Positions 1 to 8,117 of a stretch of 64,000 nucleotides of DNA are shown in pieces. The DNA lies in assembly GCA_902168105.1 (NCBI GenBank), contig CABHOY010000024.1, positions 62,001 through 126,000 on the forward strand. The letters run 5' to 3'. Within the stretch, counting starts at the first letter, position 1. The number at the start of each line of letters is the position of its first letter. The notes below the pieces were generated by a model. That model was not told the origin of the DNA. It worked only from the letters and a program-made list of their open reading frames with translations, and did not search any database. This stretch comes from an uncultured Flavihumibacter sp. (GTDB lineage: Bacteria > Bacteroidota > Bacteroidia > Chitinophagales > Chitinophagaceae). A program made the position numbers and the translations under genes.

Positions 1-463
1 TATTATTATTTGCAGATGAAGGAACATTTACAGCTTTAATGTCCTTGTTATTATTTGCCTTTGGATTGGCGATAACTTTAGCTGGGGGAGTTGTCGGACG
101 TGGCTTATTGGCTATTGTTGTTTTATTAACAGGGGCCAGATAGTCCATAAAAAGAATGTGGTCGCCGATGATCCGGTAGTTAAGACCGGCTTGTTGTTGT
201 ACCTGTTTTAAAATATCGGATAATTGCCAGCTGCCGATGCGTAATGTTATATGCTTCCTCAGGGAAGCATTTTGCATATTCAGCGAGTATTCCAGCCCTG
301 TTTGTTTCGCGATTGTTTTTGCCAGGGTGGTAATATCAATGGGGCTTTGCGATATCTTAACAATAGCTTTGTTGTATTGTTGGGCGTACAATTTAGAGGT
401 GAAAGCTGATAGTAGGACAAAAAAAATAGTTAGGTTAATTTGCTTTCTCAAAATAGATCTCAT
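1..463 (-). CDS. STN-domain outer-membrane protein, N-terminal part (runs off the window)
   Basis: The frame is open from an ATG at 463 to the left edge. The product starts with a signal peptide (hydrophobic stretch LTIFFVLLSAF, then LYAQQ). An STN (secretin/TonB short N-terminal) domain follows at about residues 30-100, and then a linker rich in Pro, Asn, Lys and Thr. The start overlaps the end of the FecR gene by 29 bp in another frame, so the two are co-transcribed. STN domains receive the signal between an outer-membrane transducer and FecR. Next to a FecR/ECF pair this is most likely a TonB-linked (SusC-like) receptor. A shorter STN/carboxypeptidase-regulatory protein cannot be excluded because the rest lies outside the window. 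Confidence 0.8.
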   Translation of the reverse strand, partial: MRSILRKQINLTIFFVLLSAFTSKLYAQQYNKAIVKISQSPIDITTLAKTIAKQTGLEYSLNMQNASLRKHITLRIGSWQLSDILKQVQQQAGLNYRIIGDHILFMDYLAPVNKTTIANKPRPTTPPAKVIANPKANNNKDIKAVNVPSSANNN

Positions 464-1391
464 CGTTGGTGTGATTGGTCGTATAGTTTATATTAAGCGT
501 CGTAGCAATAACTTCCAGTATGTATTCAAGCGGCTTGTTCTCAAAATTGCTTGATATTTTAAGCTTTGCGATCTCAGGGTCACGAATGATTATTTTTTTA
601 TGATAGGCTTTGGATAATGTGGCGCTTACTATCTCCAGGTCTTCATTATCGAAACGGAAGGAGCGTTGGATGACTGCCATGACCAGTCTTTTTTCTTTTT
701 TCAGATATGTCCCCGTTTCGCCAGCGGCAACGATGGTTTGTTGACTTGCAGCTGACATGAGTATCTTACCGCTGACCACCTTAACTGCGATGGTAGAATC
801 AGTATCAAACACATGAAAAGAGGTGCCCAGCACTTTGATCTTCACCGGGCCTGCAGTAACAATGAAAGGACGGTTTGCCAAAGTTTTTACATCAAAAAAG
901 CTGCTGCCATACAGGGTTACATGTCTTTCGTTTCCTGTAGGGGACAGCGGATAGCTGATGCTGCTACCTGAAGAGATCAGCACCATGGAACCACACGCCA
1001 GGACCCGCTGTTCTGCTTTATCATGAGAAGCGGTAATTACCTGGTGTTTAGGCGAGCTGTTGTTGCCCTTAAATAGCAGCGCAGCGGGAATAGCTAAGCA
1101 AATGAGAATAGACGCGGCAACTGCCCATCTGAGTAATAAAGTGCGTTTGGACGATATTCTTTTGTGGAGTGGTAATAATTCCTGCCACGCCGCCTGTATA
1201 TCGCCTATTTCATGCGTACGTAACGCTATTTGATTCCAGGCGATCCACAAGGTTGTGAACTCTTTTAGATTGGTTGCATTGCGTGACTTCCATTCATCAA
1301 TGGCTATAGCTTCTTCCGGCGTCGCTTCGCCGGAAAAGTATTTTGAAAGCAAGTCATCGTTTATGATAATATTGTCAGCTTCCTGTGCCAT
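435..1391 (-). CDS. FecR family anti-sigma factor
   Basis: 318 aa. The cytoplasmic N-terminal anti-sigma region carries the typical motif YFSGEATPEEAIAIDEW near residue 18. A single membrane helix lies at about 85-108 (WAVAASILICLAIPAALLF). The periplasmic FecR domain includes FIVTAGPVKIKVLGTSFHV, and a C-terminal STN-interacting region follows. FecR proteins hold an ECF sigma factor at the membrane and release it when a TonB transducer is loaded. The gene lies 2 bp after the ECF sigma gene and overlaps the STN protein gene, the standard sigma/FecR/transducer order of Bacteroidota nutrient-uptake loci. The substrate cannot be told from the sequence. Confidence 0.93.
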   Translation of the reverse strand: MAQEADNIIINDDLLSKYFSGEATPEEAIAIDEWKSRNATNLKEFTTLWIAWNQIALRTHEIGDIQAAWQELLPLHKRISSKRTLLLRWAVAASILICLAIPAALLFKGNNSSPKHQVITASHDKAEQRVLACGSMVLISSGSSISYPLSPTGNERHVTLYGSSFFDVKTLANRPFIVTAGPVKIKVLGTSFHVFDTDSTIAVKVVSGKILMSAASQQTIVAAGETGTYLKKEKRLVMAVIQRSFRFDNEDLEIVSATLSKAYHKKIIIRDPEIAKLKISSNFENKPLEYILEVIATTLNINYTTNHTNDEIYFEKAN

Positions 1392-1393
1392 AA

Positions 1394-1975
1394 TTAATGA
1401 ATCAGTTTATGTATTTCGGTCAATAGGGGATAGCTTATGATGAGCCAGAAGAGTGTTTTGCCGGATAGGATGGTCCGCAGGATACGTAGTGCTTTGCCCA
1501 TTTGTGCTTCAACAGTTTTAACAGATATATTTAGTTCCGCAGCGATCTCGGCATAACTTTTCTCTTCAAATCTGCTCTTATGAAATATTTCGCGACATTT
1601 CTCCGGGAGCGTCTTCATGGCAGCCTGCACCTCTTTTTTCATATCTGACAGTGCCATGGATTCTTCCGGCGTAGTAGTGCTTTCATCTTCGCCGGAGGCA
1701 AATTGATCATAGTGCCGTTGCCGTGTCTTTCTGCTCTTGATATAATTGAGACAATGATTGTGCGTAGCTACGTACAGGTAGGAACGAACAGACTGTTTGA
1801 TGGTCAGCTCTTCCCTTTTCTGCCATAACTGAATAAAGACAGACTGCACCACATCTTTTGCTGCATCGTTGTCTTTTAGTATAGTATAAGCATACGTATG
1901 CAATACTTCAAAATATTCAAAGAAGTACTGTTCCAGTAGGCCACTGTCTTTTTTTGACTCTTTTACCGCTTCCAA
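1394..1975 (-). CDS. ECF-type RNA polymerase sigma-70 factor
   Basis: 193 aa, the usual length for this group. Region 2 has the core-binding helix DNDAAKDVVQSVFIQLW (about residues 36-52). Region 4 has LPEKCREIFHKSRFEEKSYAEIAAELNISVKTVE with a clear helix-turn-helix (about 125-160). The protein ends in a hydrophobic tail, seen in many Bacteroidota family members. It is followed after 2 bp by its FecR anti-sigma partner. The start at 1975 gives the complete region 2. Confidence 0.93.
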   Translation of the reverse strand: MEAVKESKKDSGLLEQYFFEYFEVLHTYAYTILKDNDAAKDVVQSVFIQLWQKREELTIKQSVRSYLYVATHNHCLNYIKSRKTRQRHYDQFASGEDESTTTPEESMALSDMKKEVQAAMKTLPEKCREIFHKSRFEEKSYAEIAAELNISVKTVEAQMGKALRILRTILSGKTLFWLIISYPLLTEIHKLIH

Positions 1976-2065
1976 TGCCTCGCGCTTATAATTTGGATCC
2001 GAAGGTAGACAATGCTCCTAAAGGTTTACCCTTACGTCAAATGAAAAAAATTAAAAAAAAGTATT

Positions 2066-2073
2066 TAAGTTTG
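2066..2073 (+). promoter_or_regulatory. Bacteroidota -7 element upstream of the ABC-F gene
   Basis: TAAGTTTG fits TAnnTTTG. I see no TTG at the normal spacing, so the call rests on the -7 box alone. Transcription would begin near 2080 and give a leader of about 110 nt before the ABC-F start. The leader contains a small overlapping frame. Confidence 0.4.
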
Positions 2074-2159
2074 CAGCATTATTAACGAAAGCTCCCATCA
2101 ATGTGAGATATAATTTCTTTCAGAAAAGATAAGTAAGTACTTCCTCCTCCGGGGGCTGT

Positions 2160-2195
2160 ATGATTATTGGCTTTAAAAGAAAGGAATTATGTTAA
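2160..2195 (+). CDS. Possible 11-residue leader peptide overlapping the ABC-F start
   Basis: ATG at 2160 opens a frame MIIGFKRKELC that stops at 2193-2195, 7 nt into the ABC-F coding sequence. Some antibiotic-resistance ABC-F genes are controlled by translated leader peptides. Here only the position supports that; the peptide has no family I recognise and no obvious stalling motif. Confidence 0.25.
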   Translation: MIIGFKRKELC

Positions 2196-3778
2196 TTCTT
2201 CAAAATCTCACGTATACCCATCCCAATAAGGATCTGTTATTCGACAACATATATCTGACTGTTAATCAACAGGATAAAATTGCTTTGATAGGTAATAATG
2301 GTGCAGGTAAATCTACCCTGCTTAAGATTATGGCCGGCATTCTCCAGCCTTCAGGCGGAGCTATACATACAAACGCGGTACCGTATTATATACCGCAGAT
2401 CTTCGGGCAGTTTAACGATATCACAATTGCCCGGGCACTTCAGATTGAGGATAAACTAAAAGCGCTGCAGGAAATCCTTGATGGTAAAGTGACAGAAGAG
2501 AACCTGACATTACTGAATGATGATTGGGGCATTGAAGAGAGATGCGAAGATGCATTGAACTACTGGGGATTGGGGCATCTGAACCTGACACAGAAAATGT
2601 CCACTTTAAGCGGAGGGCAGAAAACAAAGGTTTTCCTGGCGGGCATTGCTATTCATCATCCGGAAATAGTACTCCTGGACGAGCCCAGCAACCACCTTGA
2701 CAGAGCTGGAAGGGCGCTGTTGTACCAGTTTATAAAGGACACATCCTGCACTTTGATCGTAGTTAGTCACGACAGGAAATTACTTAATCTGCTGGACACA
2801 GTTTGTGAACTGAGTAAACGTGGTATCACTGTTTACGGGGGCAACTATGAGTTCTATGTGGCGCAAAAAGAGATTGAAGGCAATGCATTAGACCAGGATA
2901 TCCGAAGTAAGGAAAAAGCATTACGCAAGGCAAGGGATACGGAACGGGAAACCGCCGAAAAGCAACAGAAGCTTGATGCCCGGGGAAAGAAAAAGCAGGA
3001 GAAAGCCGGGCTTCCCACCATATCGATGAACACGTTCAGAAATAGCGCGGAGAAGAGTACAGCGCGTATGAAGGGTGTTCATGCAGAGAAAGTTGATAGT
3101 ATTTCGCAGGGATTAAATGAGCTGCGAAAGGAACTGCCCGATATGGACAAGATGAAACTTGGTTTTGATAACTCCACGCTTCACAGGGGCAAGATATTAT
3201 TTACAGCAAAGGATATTAATTACAACTACGGCAAACGTCCGCTTTGGCAGGAAGCATTAAGTCTCCAGATCACCAGTGGAGAACGGATTGCATTGAAGGG
3301 ACTGAATGGCGCCGGAAAGACTACACTGATCAATATTATACTGGGCAGGATGGAGCCTGGCTTGGGAACGGTTAGCAGGGCCGATAATAAAACGGTATAT
3401 ATTGATCAGGACTATTCATTGATCAATGATAATATCAATGTATATGAACAGGCGCAGCAATTTAATTTATCTGGCCTGCAGGAGCACGAGATAAAGATCA
3501 GGCTCACACGATTCCTGTTCACAAAAGATTACTGGGATAAGCCTTGTCATGCACTTAGTGGTGGGGAAAAGATGCGGTTAATGCTCTGTTGTCTGACCAT
3601 CAGTGACCGGACGCCCGATATCATTGTGTTAGACGAGCCGACCAACAACCTGGACATTCAGAATATTGAGATCCTGACGGCGGCCGTGAACGAATATAAG
3701 GGAACGCTCATAGTAGTGTCACATGATGAATATTTTCTGGAGGAGATAAATGTGGAGCGGATAATCGAGTTACAGTGA
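2189..3778 (+). CDS. ABC-F family ATP-binding cassette protein
   Basis: 529 aa with two ABC ATPase domains and no membrane segment, the ABC-F layout. Domain 1 has Walker A GNNGAGKS (residues 35-42), signature LSGGQ (about 141) and VLLDEPSNHLD. Domain 2 has Walker A GLNGAGKTT (about 370), signature LSGGE (about 454) and IVLDEPTNNLD. Between them is a charged linker with the KEKALRKARDTERE helix. ABC-F proteins act on the ribosome, either as translation factors or as protectors against 50S-targeting antibiotics. Which of the two applies cannot be decided from sequence alone. AAAGGAATT precedes the ATG as a purine-rich binding site. Confidence 0.92.
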   Translation: MLILQNLTYTHPNKDLLFDNIYLTVNQQDKIALIGNNGAGKSTLLKIMAGILQPSGGAIHTNAVPYYIPQIFGQFNDITIARALQIEDKLKALQEILDGKVTEENLTLLNDDWGIEERCEDALNYWGLGHLNLTQKMSTLSGGQKTKVFLAGIAIHHPEIVLLDEPSNHLDRAGRALLYQFIKDTSCTLIVVSHDRKLLNLLDTVCELSKRGITVYGGNYEFYVAQKEIEGNALDQDIRSKEKALRKARDTERETAEKQQKLDARGKKKQEKAGLPTISMNTFRNSAEKSTARMKGVHAEKVDSISQGLNELRKELPDMDKMKLGFDNSTLHRGKILFTAKDINYNYGKRPLWQEALSLQITSGERIALKGLNGAGKTTLINIILGRMEPGLGTVSRADNKTVYIDQDYSLINDNINVYEQAQQFNLSGLQEHEIKIRLTRFLFTKDYWDKPCHALSGGEKMRLMLCCLTISDRTPDIIVLDEPTNNLDIQNIEILTAAVNEYKGTLIVVSHDEYFLEEINVERIIELQ

Positions 3779-3961
3779 TGAGCATACCGGTAAGGATGGG
3801 CAAGGTCCAAATAAGACAACCATATTTGTTTAAAATATTATTTAATAATGCCCTGATATTAAAATTTCGAAAGAATTTTTAACGTGGAAACAGCCATAAC
3901 ACAAGAGTTGTAAAGCGCTTTGTGTTATGGCTGAGCCTGATTTTCCCGCCCCTACATTTCG

Positions 3962-3969
3962 TATCTTTG
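3962..3969 (+). promoter_or_regulatory. -7 element inside the 5' part of a longer frame; sets the downstream start
   Basis: TATCTTTG fits TAnnTTTG. It lies inside the frame that opens at 3927, so a transcript from this promoter starts near 3976. The first in-frame ATG is then at 4011. No TTG is seen at -33. Confidence 0.45.
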
Positions 3970-4010
3970 AAACCGATTGCCAACAACAGATATTCTTATA
4001 CCTGGGAACA

Positions 4011-4277
4011 ATGATCAATACTTATCGCTTTAGAGCCGAAAGCAAACAGGATGTCTTGAAGTTACAACGCATCCTGATGGGTGAATACGAAATATCACCC
4101 GTTAGAGGGGGAACTTCCGGAGTGGAAGTGCATTTAGAATCTCCATTCACTATTGAGGAAATTATCCGGTTTATTGAGTCATTACCTAACAGTAATGTGA
4201 TGTATCAGACAATTGACCTTGAGGAGAAATACACCGGAGAAATGAATCACGCACGCTACCGGAATATTAACAATTGA
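4011..4277 (+). CDS. Small conserved-looking hypothetical protein
   Basis: 88 aa when started at ATG 4011 (MINTYRFRAESKQDV). The frame can be extended up to 3927, but a TAnnTTTG promoter box lies in that extension and its residues look non-coding. The protein is soluble, with an alpha/beta pattern (KQDVLKLQRILMGEYEIS, then TIEEIIRFIESLPNSNVM), suggesting a small ferredoxin-like fold. I do not recognise a family. It stands alone between the ABC-F gene and an oppositely oriented NTF2-like gene. Confidence 0.55.
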   Translation: MINTYRFRAESKQDVLKLQRILMGEYEISPVRGGTSGVEVHLESPFTIEEIIRFIESLPNSNVMYQTIDLEEKYTGEMNHARYRNINN

Positions 4278-4361
4278 GGCGACCGTTTTATGTGAACGAG
4301 ACGGTTTCCGTTTTTGCCATCATAACATCTGATATGTTGGAGAGGGAGAATTGTCTATCAT

Positions 4362-4685
4362 TTACCCGGTAATTTTAAGAGATACGATCAGTTCTTCTTC
4401 CAGCTTAAAATGATATTTTAACGCCAAAGGGCTCCCGCTGAATGTTCCTGAAACTTCGGTTTCCAGGATGCTTTCGTCTCCATCAGTATAAAATCCGACA
4501 GGTTTGAGCCTGGTCCTGTATTTTGTATTTGTGCTTTCGTTCCAGTCTTTTATTTCCTGCCTTCCTATATGTGTTTTCCCTTCATCGAAAACGACAGCGG
4601 TTTCTGAAAAACAGTCAGCATATGTTTTGCTATCGAAATTTGTCTGTGCAGAAAGCAGGCTGGATAATACTTCAGGTAAATTCAT
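4362..4685 (-). CDS. NTF2-like (SnoaL-type) small protein
   Basis: 107 aa. Opening helices (LPEVLSSLLSAQTNFDSKTYADCF), the SETAVVFDEGKTHIGRQEI segment and the late beta strands match the nuclear-transport-factor-2-like fold used by SnoaL proteins. It lies 39 bp downstream of the SDR gene on the same strand, probably in one transcript, and so probably falls under the divergent HxlR regulator. The substrate is unknown; family members are often detoxification or ketosteroid-isomerase-like enzymes. Confidence 0.75.
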   Translation of the reverse strand: MNLPEVLSSLLSAQTNFDSKTYADCFSETAVVFDEGKTHIGRQEIKDWNESTNTKYRTRLKPVGFYTDGDESILETEVSGTFSGSPLALKYHFKLEEELIVSLKITG

Positions 4686-4724
4686 GGTTCGTTTTTTAAG
4701 TGAGGTTTACAGTCGTTAGCGTGA

Positions 4725-5519
4725 TTAAATAGTTGGAATCGTACCACCATCGATGACGTATTCTGTTCCTGTGAGATAACCTGCCCTCGGTGAAACGAGA
4801 AACCCTACAAATTCAGCCACTTCTTCAGGTTTAGCAGGCCTGCCCATAGGTATGCCGCCCAGTGCATCCATTACGCTCTGGGTAGCCTGTTCTATGGTCG
4901 TATTTGAGCTTTGCGCTATACGCTCCATCATCCGGGAGGCGGATGTGGTCATGATCCAGCCTGGAGATACTGTCAGCACCCGGACGCCTTTAGGTGAAAC
5001 TTCATTCGACAGGCTTTTACTGTAATTGATCAAACCAGCTTTAGCTGCGGCATAAGGTAGCGTAGAGTCATATAGCGGCAGTGTTCCCTGAATAGATGCG
5101 ATGTGAATGATAACGCCGGCTCCCCTGTCGATCATACCAGGTAGAAATCCTTTGTCGAGCCTCACCGGCGCCAGCAAATTAGACTGAAGTGTACTGATCC
5201 AGTCTTCATCGGCCAATACATTAAAACCTCCGCCAGGCGTTTCAGAACCACCGAGATTATTTACAAGGATATCCAGTTTGTTGTACGTGGTCAATACTTC
5301 GCTGATCACTTTTTGCGTGCCTTCAGCAGTACTTAGATCGGCAGGAATGAAATGAAACTTATCATTTGCTTCTTCCGGCTGTTTCCTTGCAGTGATGATA
5401 ACTGTTGCTCCCGCTTGCAAAAGGCGTTCAGCTATAGCCTTTCCTGCGCCTTTTGTACCACCTGTTACAAGAGCTGTTTTACCTGCCAGTTCATTGTTGA
5501 AATTAAATTGCTGTTCCAT
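4725..5519 (-). CDS. SDR family NAD(P)-dependent oxidoreductase
   Basis: 264 aa classical short-chain dehydrogenase. It has the cofactor motif TGGTKGAGKAIA near residue 20, NNLGG near 87, and the catalytic Ser and YAAAK (Tyr/Lys) at about 143-162. The C-terminal TGTEYVIDGG motif is typical. It is transcribed away from an HxlR regulator with a shared intergenic region, a common arrangement in which the regulator controls the reductase. The substrate is not predictable. Confidence 0.92.
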   Translation of the reverse strand: MEQQFNFNNELAGKTALVTGGTKGAGKAIAERLLQAGATVIITARKQPEEANDKFHFIPADLSTAEGTQKVISEVLTTYNKLDILVNNLGGSETPGGGFNVLADEDWISTLQSNLLAPVRLDKGFLPGMIDRGAGVIIHIASIQGTLPLYDSTLPYAAAKAGLINYSKSLSNEVSPKGVRVLTVSPGWIMTTSASRMMERIAQSSNTTIEQATQSVMDALGGIPMGRPAKPEEVAEFVGFLVSPRAGYLTGTEYVIDGGTIPTI

Positions 5520-5609
5520 TTGCTAATGATTAGAACACAAAATTCGGACGTACGCTGTTCGCGGACAAGTACGGGGGATCGAATCGCATAGGGCTAAATT
5601 TTGCCCATA

Positions 5610-5640
5610 TTGTCACTCTTGGAACATTGGGTTAAATTTG
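5610..5640 (+). promoter_or_regulatory. TTG-N20-TAAATTTG promoter of the HxlR gene
   Basis: TTG at 5610-5612 and TAAATTTG at 5633-5640 are 20 nt apart, the spacing of the Bacteroidota housekeeping promoter (TTG, 19-21 nt, TAnnTTTG). The ATG at 5646 is only 5 nt past the box, so the mRNA is probably leaderless. Confidence 0.6.
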
Positions 5641-5645
5641 ACCTT

Positions 5646-6020
5646 ATGTACGAGAGAAAGATCCCTTTAACGCTGAATTGCGGGCTTGATCTGATTGCCG
5701 AGGTGCTGTACGGCAAGTGGAAGATCCGTTTGCTATGGTTTATTAACGAGGGCTATAAACGGCCGAGTGAATTACTGCGGAAAATTCCTGATGCATCAAG
5801 AAGAGTGCTCAATGTTCAGTTAAATGAATTGGAAGAGCATGGACTGATTGCAAAGATCATCTACCCACAGGCGCCTCCCAAAGTAGAATACAGCTTAACA
5901 GCATTTGGTCAGACACTGATGCCTGTGATCGGTGAGTTAGGCCGTTGGGGAGATGAACATGCAGACCATCTGCGGGCGGTTATTTTGAAACGAATGGAGC
6001 AAACCCCTGATGACAAATAG
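5646..6020 (+). CDS. HxlR (DUF24) family transcriptional regulator
   Basis: 124 aa from ATG 5646. An upstream TTG at 5601 would lengthen it, but it places the promoter inside the gene, and family members start as MYERKIPL here. The winged helix is clear: YGKWKIRLLWFI, RPSELLRKIPDASRRVLNVQLNEL, then the wing PPKVEYSLTAFG. A Cys in LTLNCGLDL near residue 12 sits where HxlR proteins often carry a redox-sensing cysteine. It is divergent from the SDR gene and likely controls it. Confidence 0.9.
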   Translation: MYERKIPLTLNCGLDLIAEVLYGKWKIRLLWFINEGYKRPSELLRKIPDASRRVLNVQLNELEEHGLIAKIIYPQAPPKVEYSLTAFGQTLMPVIGELGRWGDEHADHLRAVILKRMEQTPDDK

Positions 6021-6029
6021 ACCGTTCGT

Positions 6030-6398
6030 TTATTCGAAATAATGTCCTACCTCAATGAATAAGCTATCGAAATAAAAATAGAAGCCAAAGCTATCCCGTA
6101 TTTTTTGTGGTTCGCGGTCCAGTTGTATACCTGCGGTTTTAAGGGTCAGATAGGTCCCGTTAACCTTTTCAATGCTATCGAGTATAAATCCGATGTGGAA
6201 GGCGTCAGGATAGGTATTATTATCATTCCGGTTCATCTTTGAAGACATAAGGACCAGTGTGAAATCGGCCGTGTTCTTTAAAACAGCGATCATATTATCT
6301 CCTTTTGTTTGCGTGCATTTAAAATCAAAATGCGATTCAAAGAAGGTTATTGCTTCAGCAACATTGGATACGGGTAAATTTAGATGGTTAATTGTCAT
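6030..6398 (-). CDS. VOC family (glyoxalase/bleomycin-resistance-like) protein
   Basis: 122 aa, one vicinal-oxygen-chelate unit pair. It starts with TINHLNLPVSNVAEAITFFE and ends with the strand GFYFYFDSLFIEVGHYFE, which holds the last acidic ligand position. Function is undefined: such proteins can be dioxygenases, lyases or drug binders. Its upstream DNA (6427-6440) has a near match to the palindrome in front of the neighbouring TetR gene, so TetR probably regulates it. Confidence 0.85.
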   Translation of the reverse strand: MTINHLNLPVSNVAEAITFFESHFDFKCTQTKGDNMIAVLKNTADFTLVLMSSKMNRNDNNTYPDAFHIGFILDSIEKVNGTYLTLKTAGIQLDREPQKIRDSFGFYFYFDSLFIEVGHYFE

Positions 6399-6426
6399 TT
6401 GGTGTAAGTTTTGGATAGTTATAATA

Positions 6427-6440
6427 AATGAATGTTCGTT
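6427..6440. promoter_or_regulatory. Second copy of the TetR operator-like palindrome
   Basis: AATGAATGTTCGTT matches 12 of 14 positions of the perfect palindrome at 7061-7074. It lies between the VOC gene start and the end of the TetR gene, in the position of a VOC promoter. Confidence 0.5.
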
Positions 6441-6459
6441 CTTTTATAAGAGAAATTTT

Positions 6460-7047
6460 TTAAGGGTGCAGGGACTTTACCACTAAACTGAAGGTTTGTT
6501 TTAACTTTTGCTCAGTCAGCGTAAAGGGTTTTCCCGCCATAGAGCTATGATCGAAATGAAACTTCACCAGGGTGTAAAAGGGGCCGTAAGCAATAGCCCA
6601 GTACTGTTCAGCGGGTATATTCACAAGTTCTCCTTTCTTAATAGCATTATCAACAAAGTCGTTCATCAGTTTTCTGAAAACGCTTGGTTTTATGTCCTTA
6701 TGATTAATTAACGGAGAATTACGGAACTGCTCATAAAATTGATATTCCAGGGGATTCTGGCAGATGTTTTTGAAACGATTCTTCCATTGTAGCCATAGTC
6801 CTTCTGCAAATGGCATATCGGGAGTAAAGTTGGTTAAAGCATCCCGCTCAAATTTTTCCTGAACGCTTAAATAGAGCTGGTTCAGTAAGTCCTCACGGTT
6901 TTTGAAATAAATGTAAATAGTTGAAGCTGAGATATTTGCCTCTTTGGCGAGTTTCTGCATACTCAGGCCGTCAAACCCTTCTTTCACGATCAGTTCAATT
7001 GCTTTTTCCCGGATGGTCAGCTCCTTATTTTCATCCTTATTTCTCAT
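6460..7047 (-). CDS. TetR/AcrR family transcriptional regulator
   Basis: 195 aa. The N-terminal helix-turn-helix is textbook: IREKAIELIVKEGFDGLSMQKLAKEANISASTIYIYFKNREDLL (about residues 12-55). The remaining two thirds are the all-helical ligand-binding domain. A perfect 14-bp palindrome lies just upstream (7061-7074) and a near copy lies before the VOC gene. The likely picture is autoregulation plus control of the VOC gene, and possibly of the plus-strand genes after 7121. Confidence 0.92.
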   Translation of the reverse strand: MRNKDENKELTIREKAIELIVKEGFDGLSMQKLAKEANISASTIYIYFKNREDLLNQLYLSVQEKFERDALTNFTPDMPFAEGLWLQWKNRFKNICQNPLEYQFYEQFRNSPLINHKDIKPSVFRKLMNDFVDNAIKKGELVNIPAEQYWAIAYGPFYTLVKFHFDHSSMAGKPFTLTEQKLKQTFSLVVKSLHP

Positions 7048-7060
7048 GGTTGCAAATATA

Positions 7061-7074
7061 AACGAATATTCGTT
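7061..7074. promoter_or_regulatory. Perfect palindrome, probable TetR operator
   Basis: AACGAATATTCGTT is its own reverse complement. It sits 14 bp before the TetR start and between divergent transcription units. Length and symmetry suit a TetR-type dimer; a 12/14 copy is found at 6427-6440. Confidence 0.65.
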
Positions 7075-7120
7075 CGTTTTAGAAAATATTTATTTGCAGT
7101 AAATTTATATAAACAATGTT

Positions 7121-7261
7121 ATGGACAGAAAGCAATTTATTGCCTGGCCAGGCGTCCTGGTCTTACCGGTGACAAAGCTGTTCTCATATAATAAGGTTAT
7201 GCAGTCATTACAATATTTCTTTAAGGGAGTATGGAGGACTTTGGACCTTTCGACAAAGTAA
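7121..7261 (+). CDS. Possible small protein of 46 residues
   Basis: ATG 7121 to TAA 7259-7261. The product begins MDRKQFIAWPGVLVLPVTK and is basic and moderately hydrophobic, with aromatic residues near the end (QYFFKGVWRTLDL). I do not recognise it. It lies between the TetR operator and the Rossmann protein gene on the same strand, so it could be a real small gene under TetR control. Chance is also possible at this length. Confidence 0.3.
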   Translation: MDRKQFIAWPGVLVLPVTKLFSYNKVMQSLQYFFKGVWRTLDLSTK

Positions 7262-7332
7262 ACTTAGACGTTTCAACAAAGCTGGTAAGTAATTTTATAC
7301 CGACTTTTACATGGTAAAAACCGTTATATCGA

Positions 7333-7995
7333 ATGGGGATTAATATAGTCATAACAGGTGTGACCGGAATGGTGGGCGAAGGTGTTCTGCTGGAATGCCT
7401 GCAAAATAAAAATGTAGATAAGATACTGTCAATAAGCCGCAAGCCGGTTGAATGGAAGCATCCAAAACTGCAGGAACTGATTGTGCCTGACTTTATGCAG
7501 CTGGATGTTTTCAGAGAGCACCTAAAAGGATTTGACACCTGCTTTTATTGTGCTGGTATTAGTTCTGTTGGCATGAACGAGGAGGAATACACAAAGATCA
7601 CCTATGACATTACATTGCATATGGCGGGCGTATTGAAAGAAATGAACCCTGATCTTATTTTCAATTTTGTTTCAGGTGGACATACTGATAGTTCAGAACA
7701 GGGAAAAGTAATGTGGGCGAGAGTGAAAGGCAAAACAGAAAATGCATTGGCAAAACTATTCCCGGGCAGGGAATACAATTTTCGTCCGGGATTGATGAAG
7801 CCTGTGAAAGGACAAAAGCATGTGAAAGGCACTAATAAATACATAAAGGTCCTATTCCCGATATTGAATCTTTTTTTCCCGTCGTGTAATATTCAGGACA
7901 TTGGAAAGGCTATGATAAATGCTACTATCAATGGATATCCTAAGAATATACTGGAAGTGAAAGATATCAGTAAACTGGCAGCTGAAGCCATCTGA
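7333..7995 (+). CDS. NAD(P)-binding Rossmann protein (atypical epimerase/SDR)
   Basis: 220 aa. The glycine motif near the N-terminus (VITGVTGMVGEGVLLECL) defines an NAD(P)-binding fold. Later parts (FDTCFYCAGISSVGMNEEEY, FNFVSGGHTDSSEQGK) match the small atypical SDR/epimerase group related to HTATIP2-like proteins. It lacks a clean YxxxK pair, so catalysis is uncertain. It stands downstream of the TetR operator region on the opposite strand to tetR. Confidence 0.82.
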   Translation: MGINIVITGVTGMVGEGVLLECLQNKNVDKILSISRKPVEWKHPKLQELIVPDFMQLDVFREHLKGFDTCFYCAGISSVGMNEEEYTKITYDITLHMAGVLKEMNPDLIFNFVSGGHTDSSEQGKVMWARVKGKTENALAKLFPGREYNFRPGLMKPVKGQKHVKGTNKYIKVLFPILNLFFPSCNIQDIGKAMINATINGYPKNILEVKDISKLAAEAI

Positions 7996-8117
7996 GGGTG
8001 CTTAATATCCGGTCAACAGATCATAAATGCGAATACAGCAGAAATCACTATACGTTGATCGAATTGTACTTCTAAAATACTAACTTTAGTCATCCGAAGA
8101 AAAAAAACCTGATACCT

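Noticed and set aside
5601..5645. TTG start extending the HxlR gene upstream
   Set aside because: The extension covers a TTG-N20-TAAATTTG promoter and has no homologous residues.
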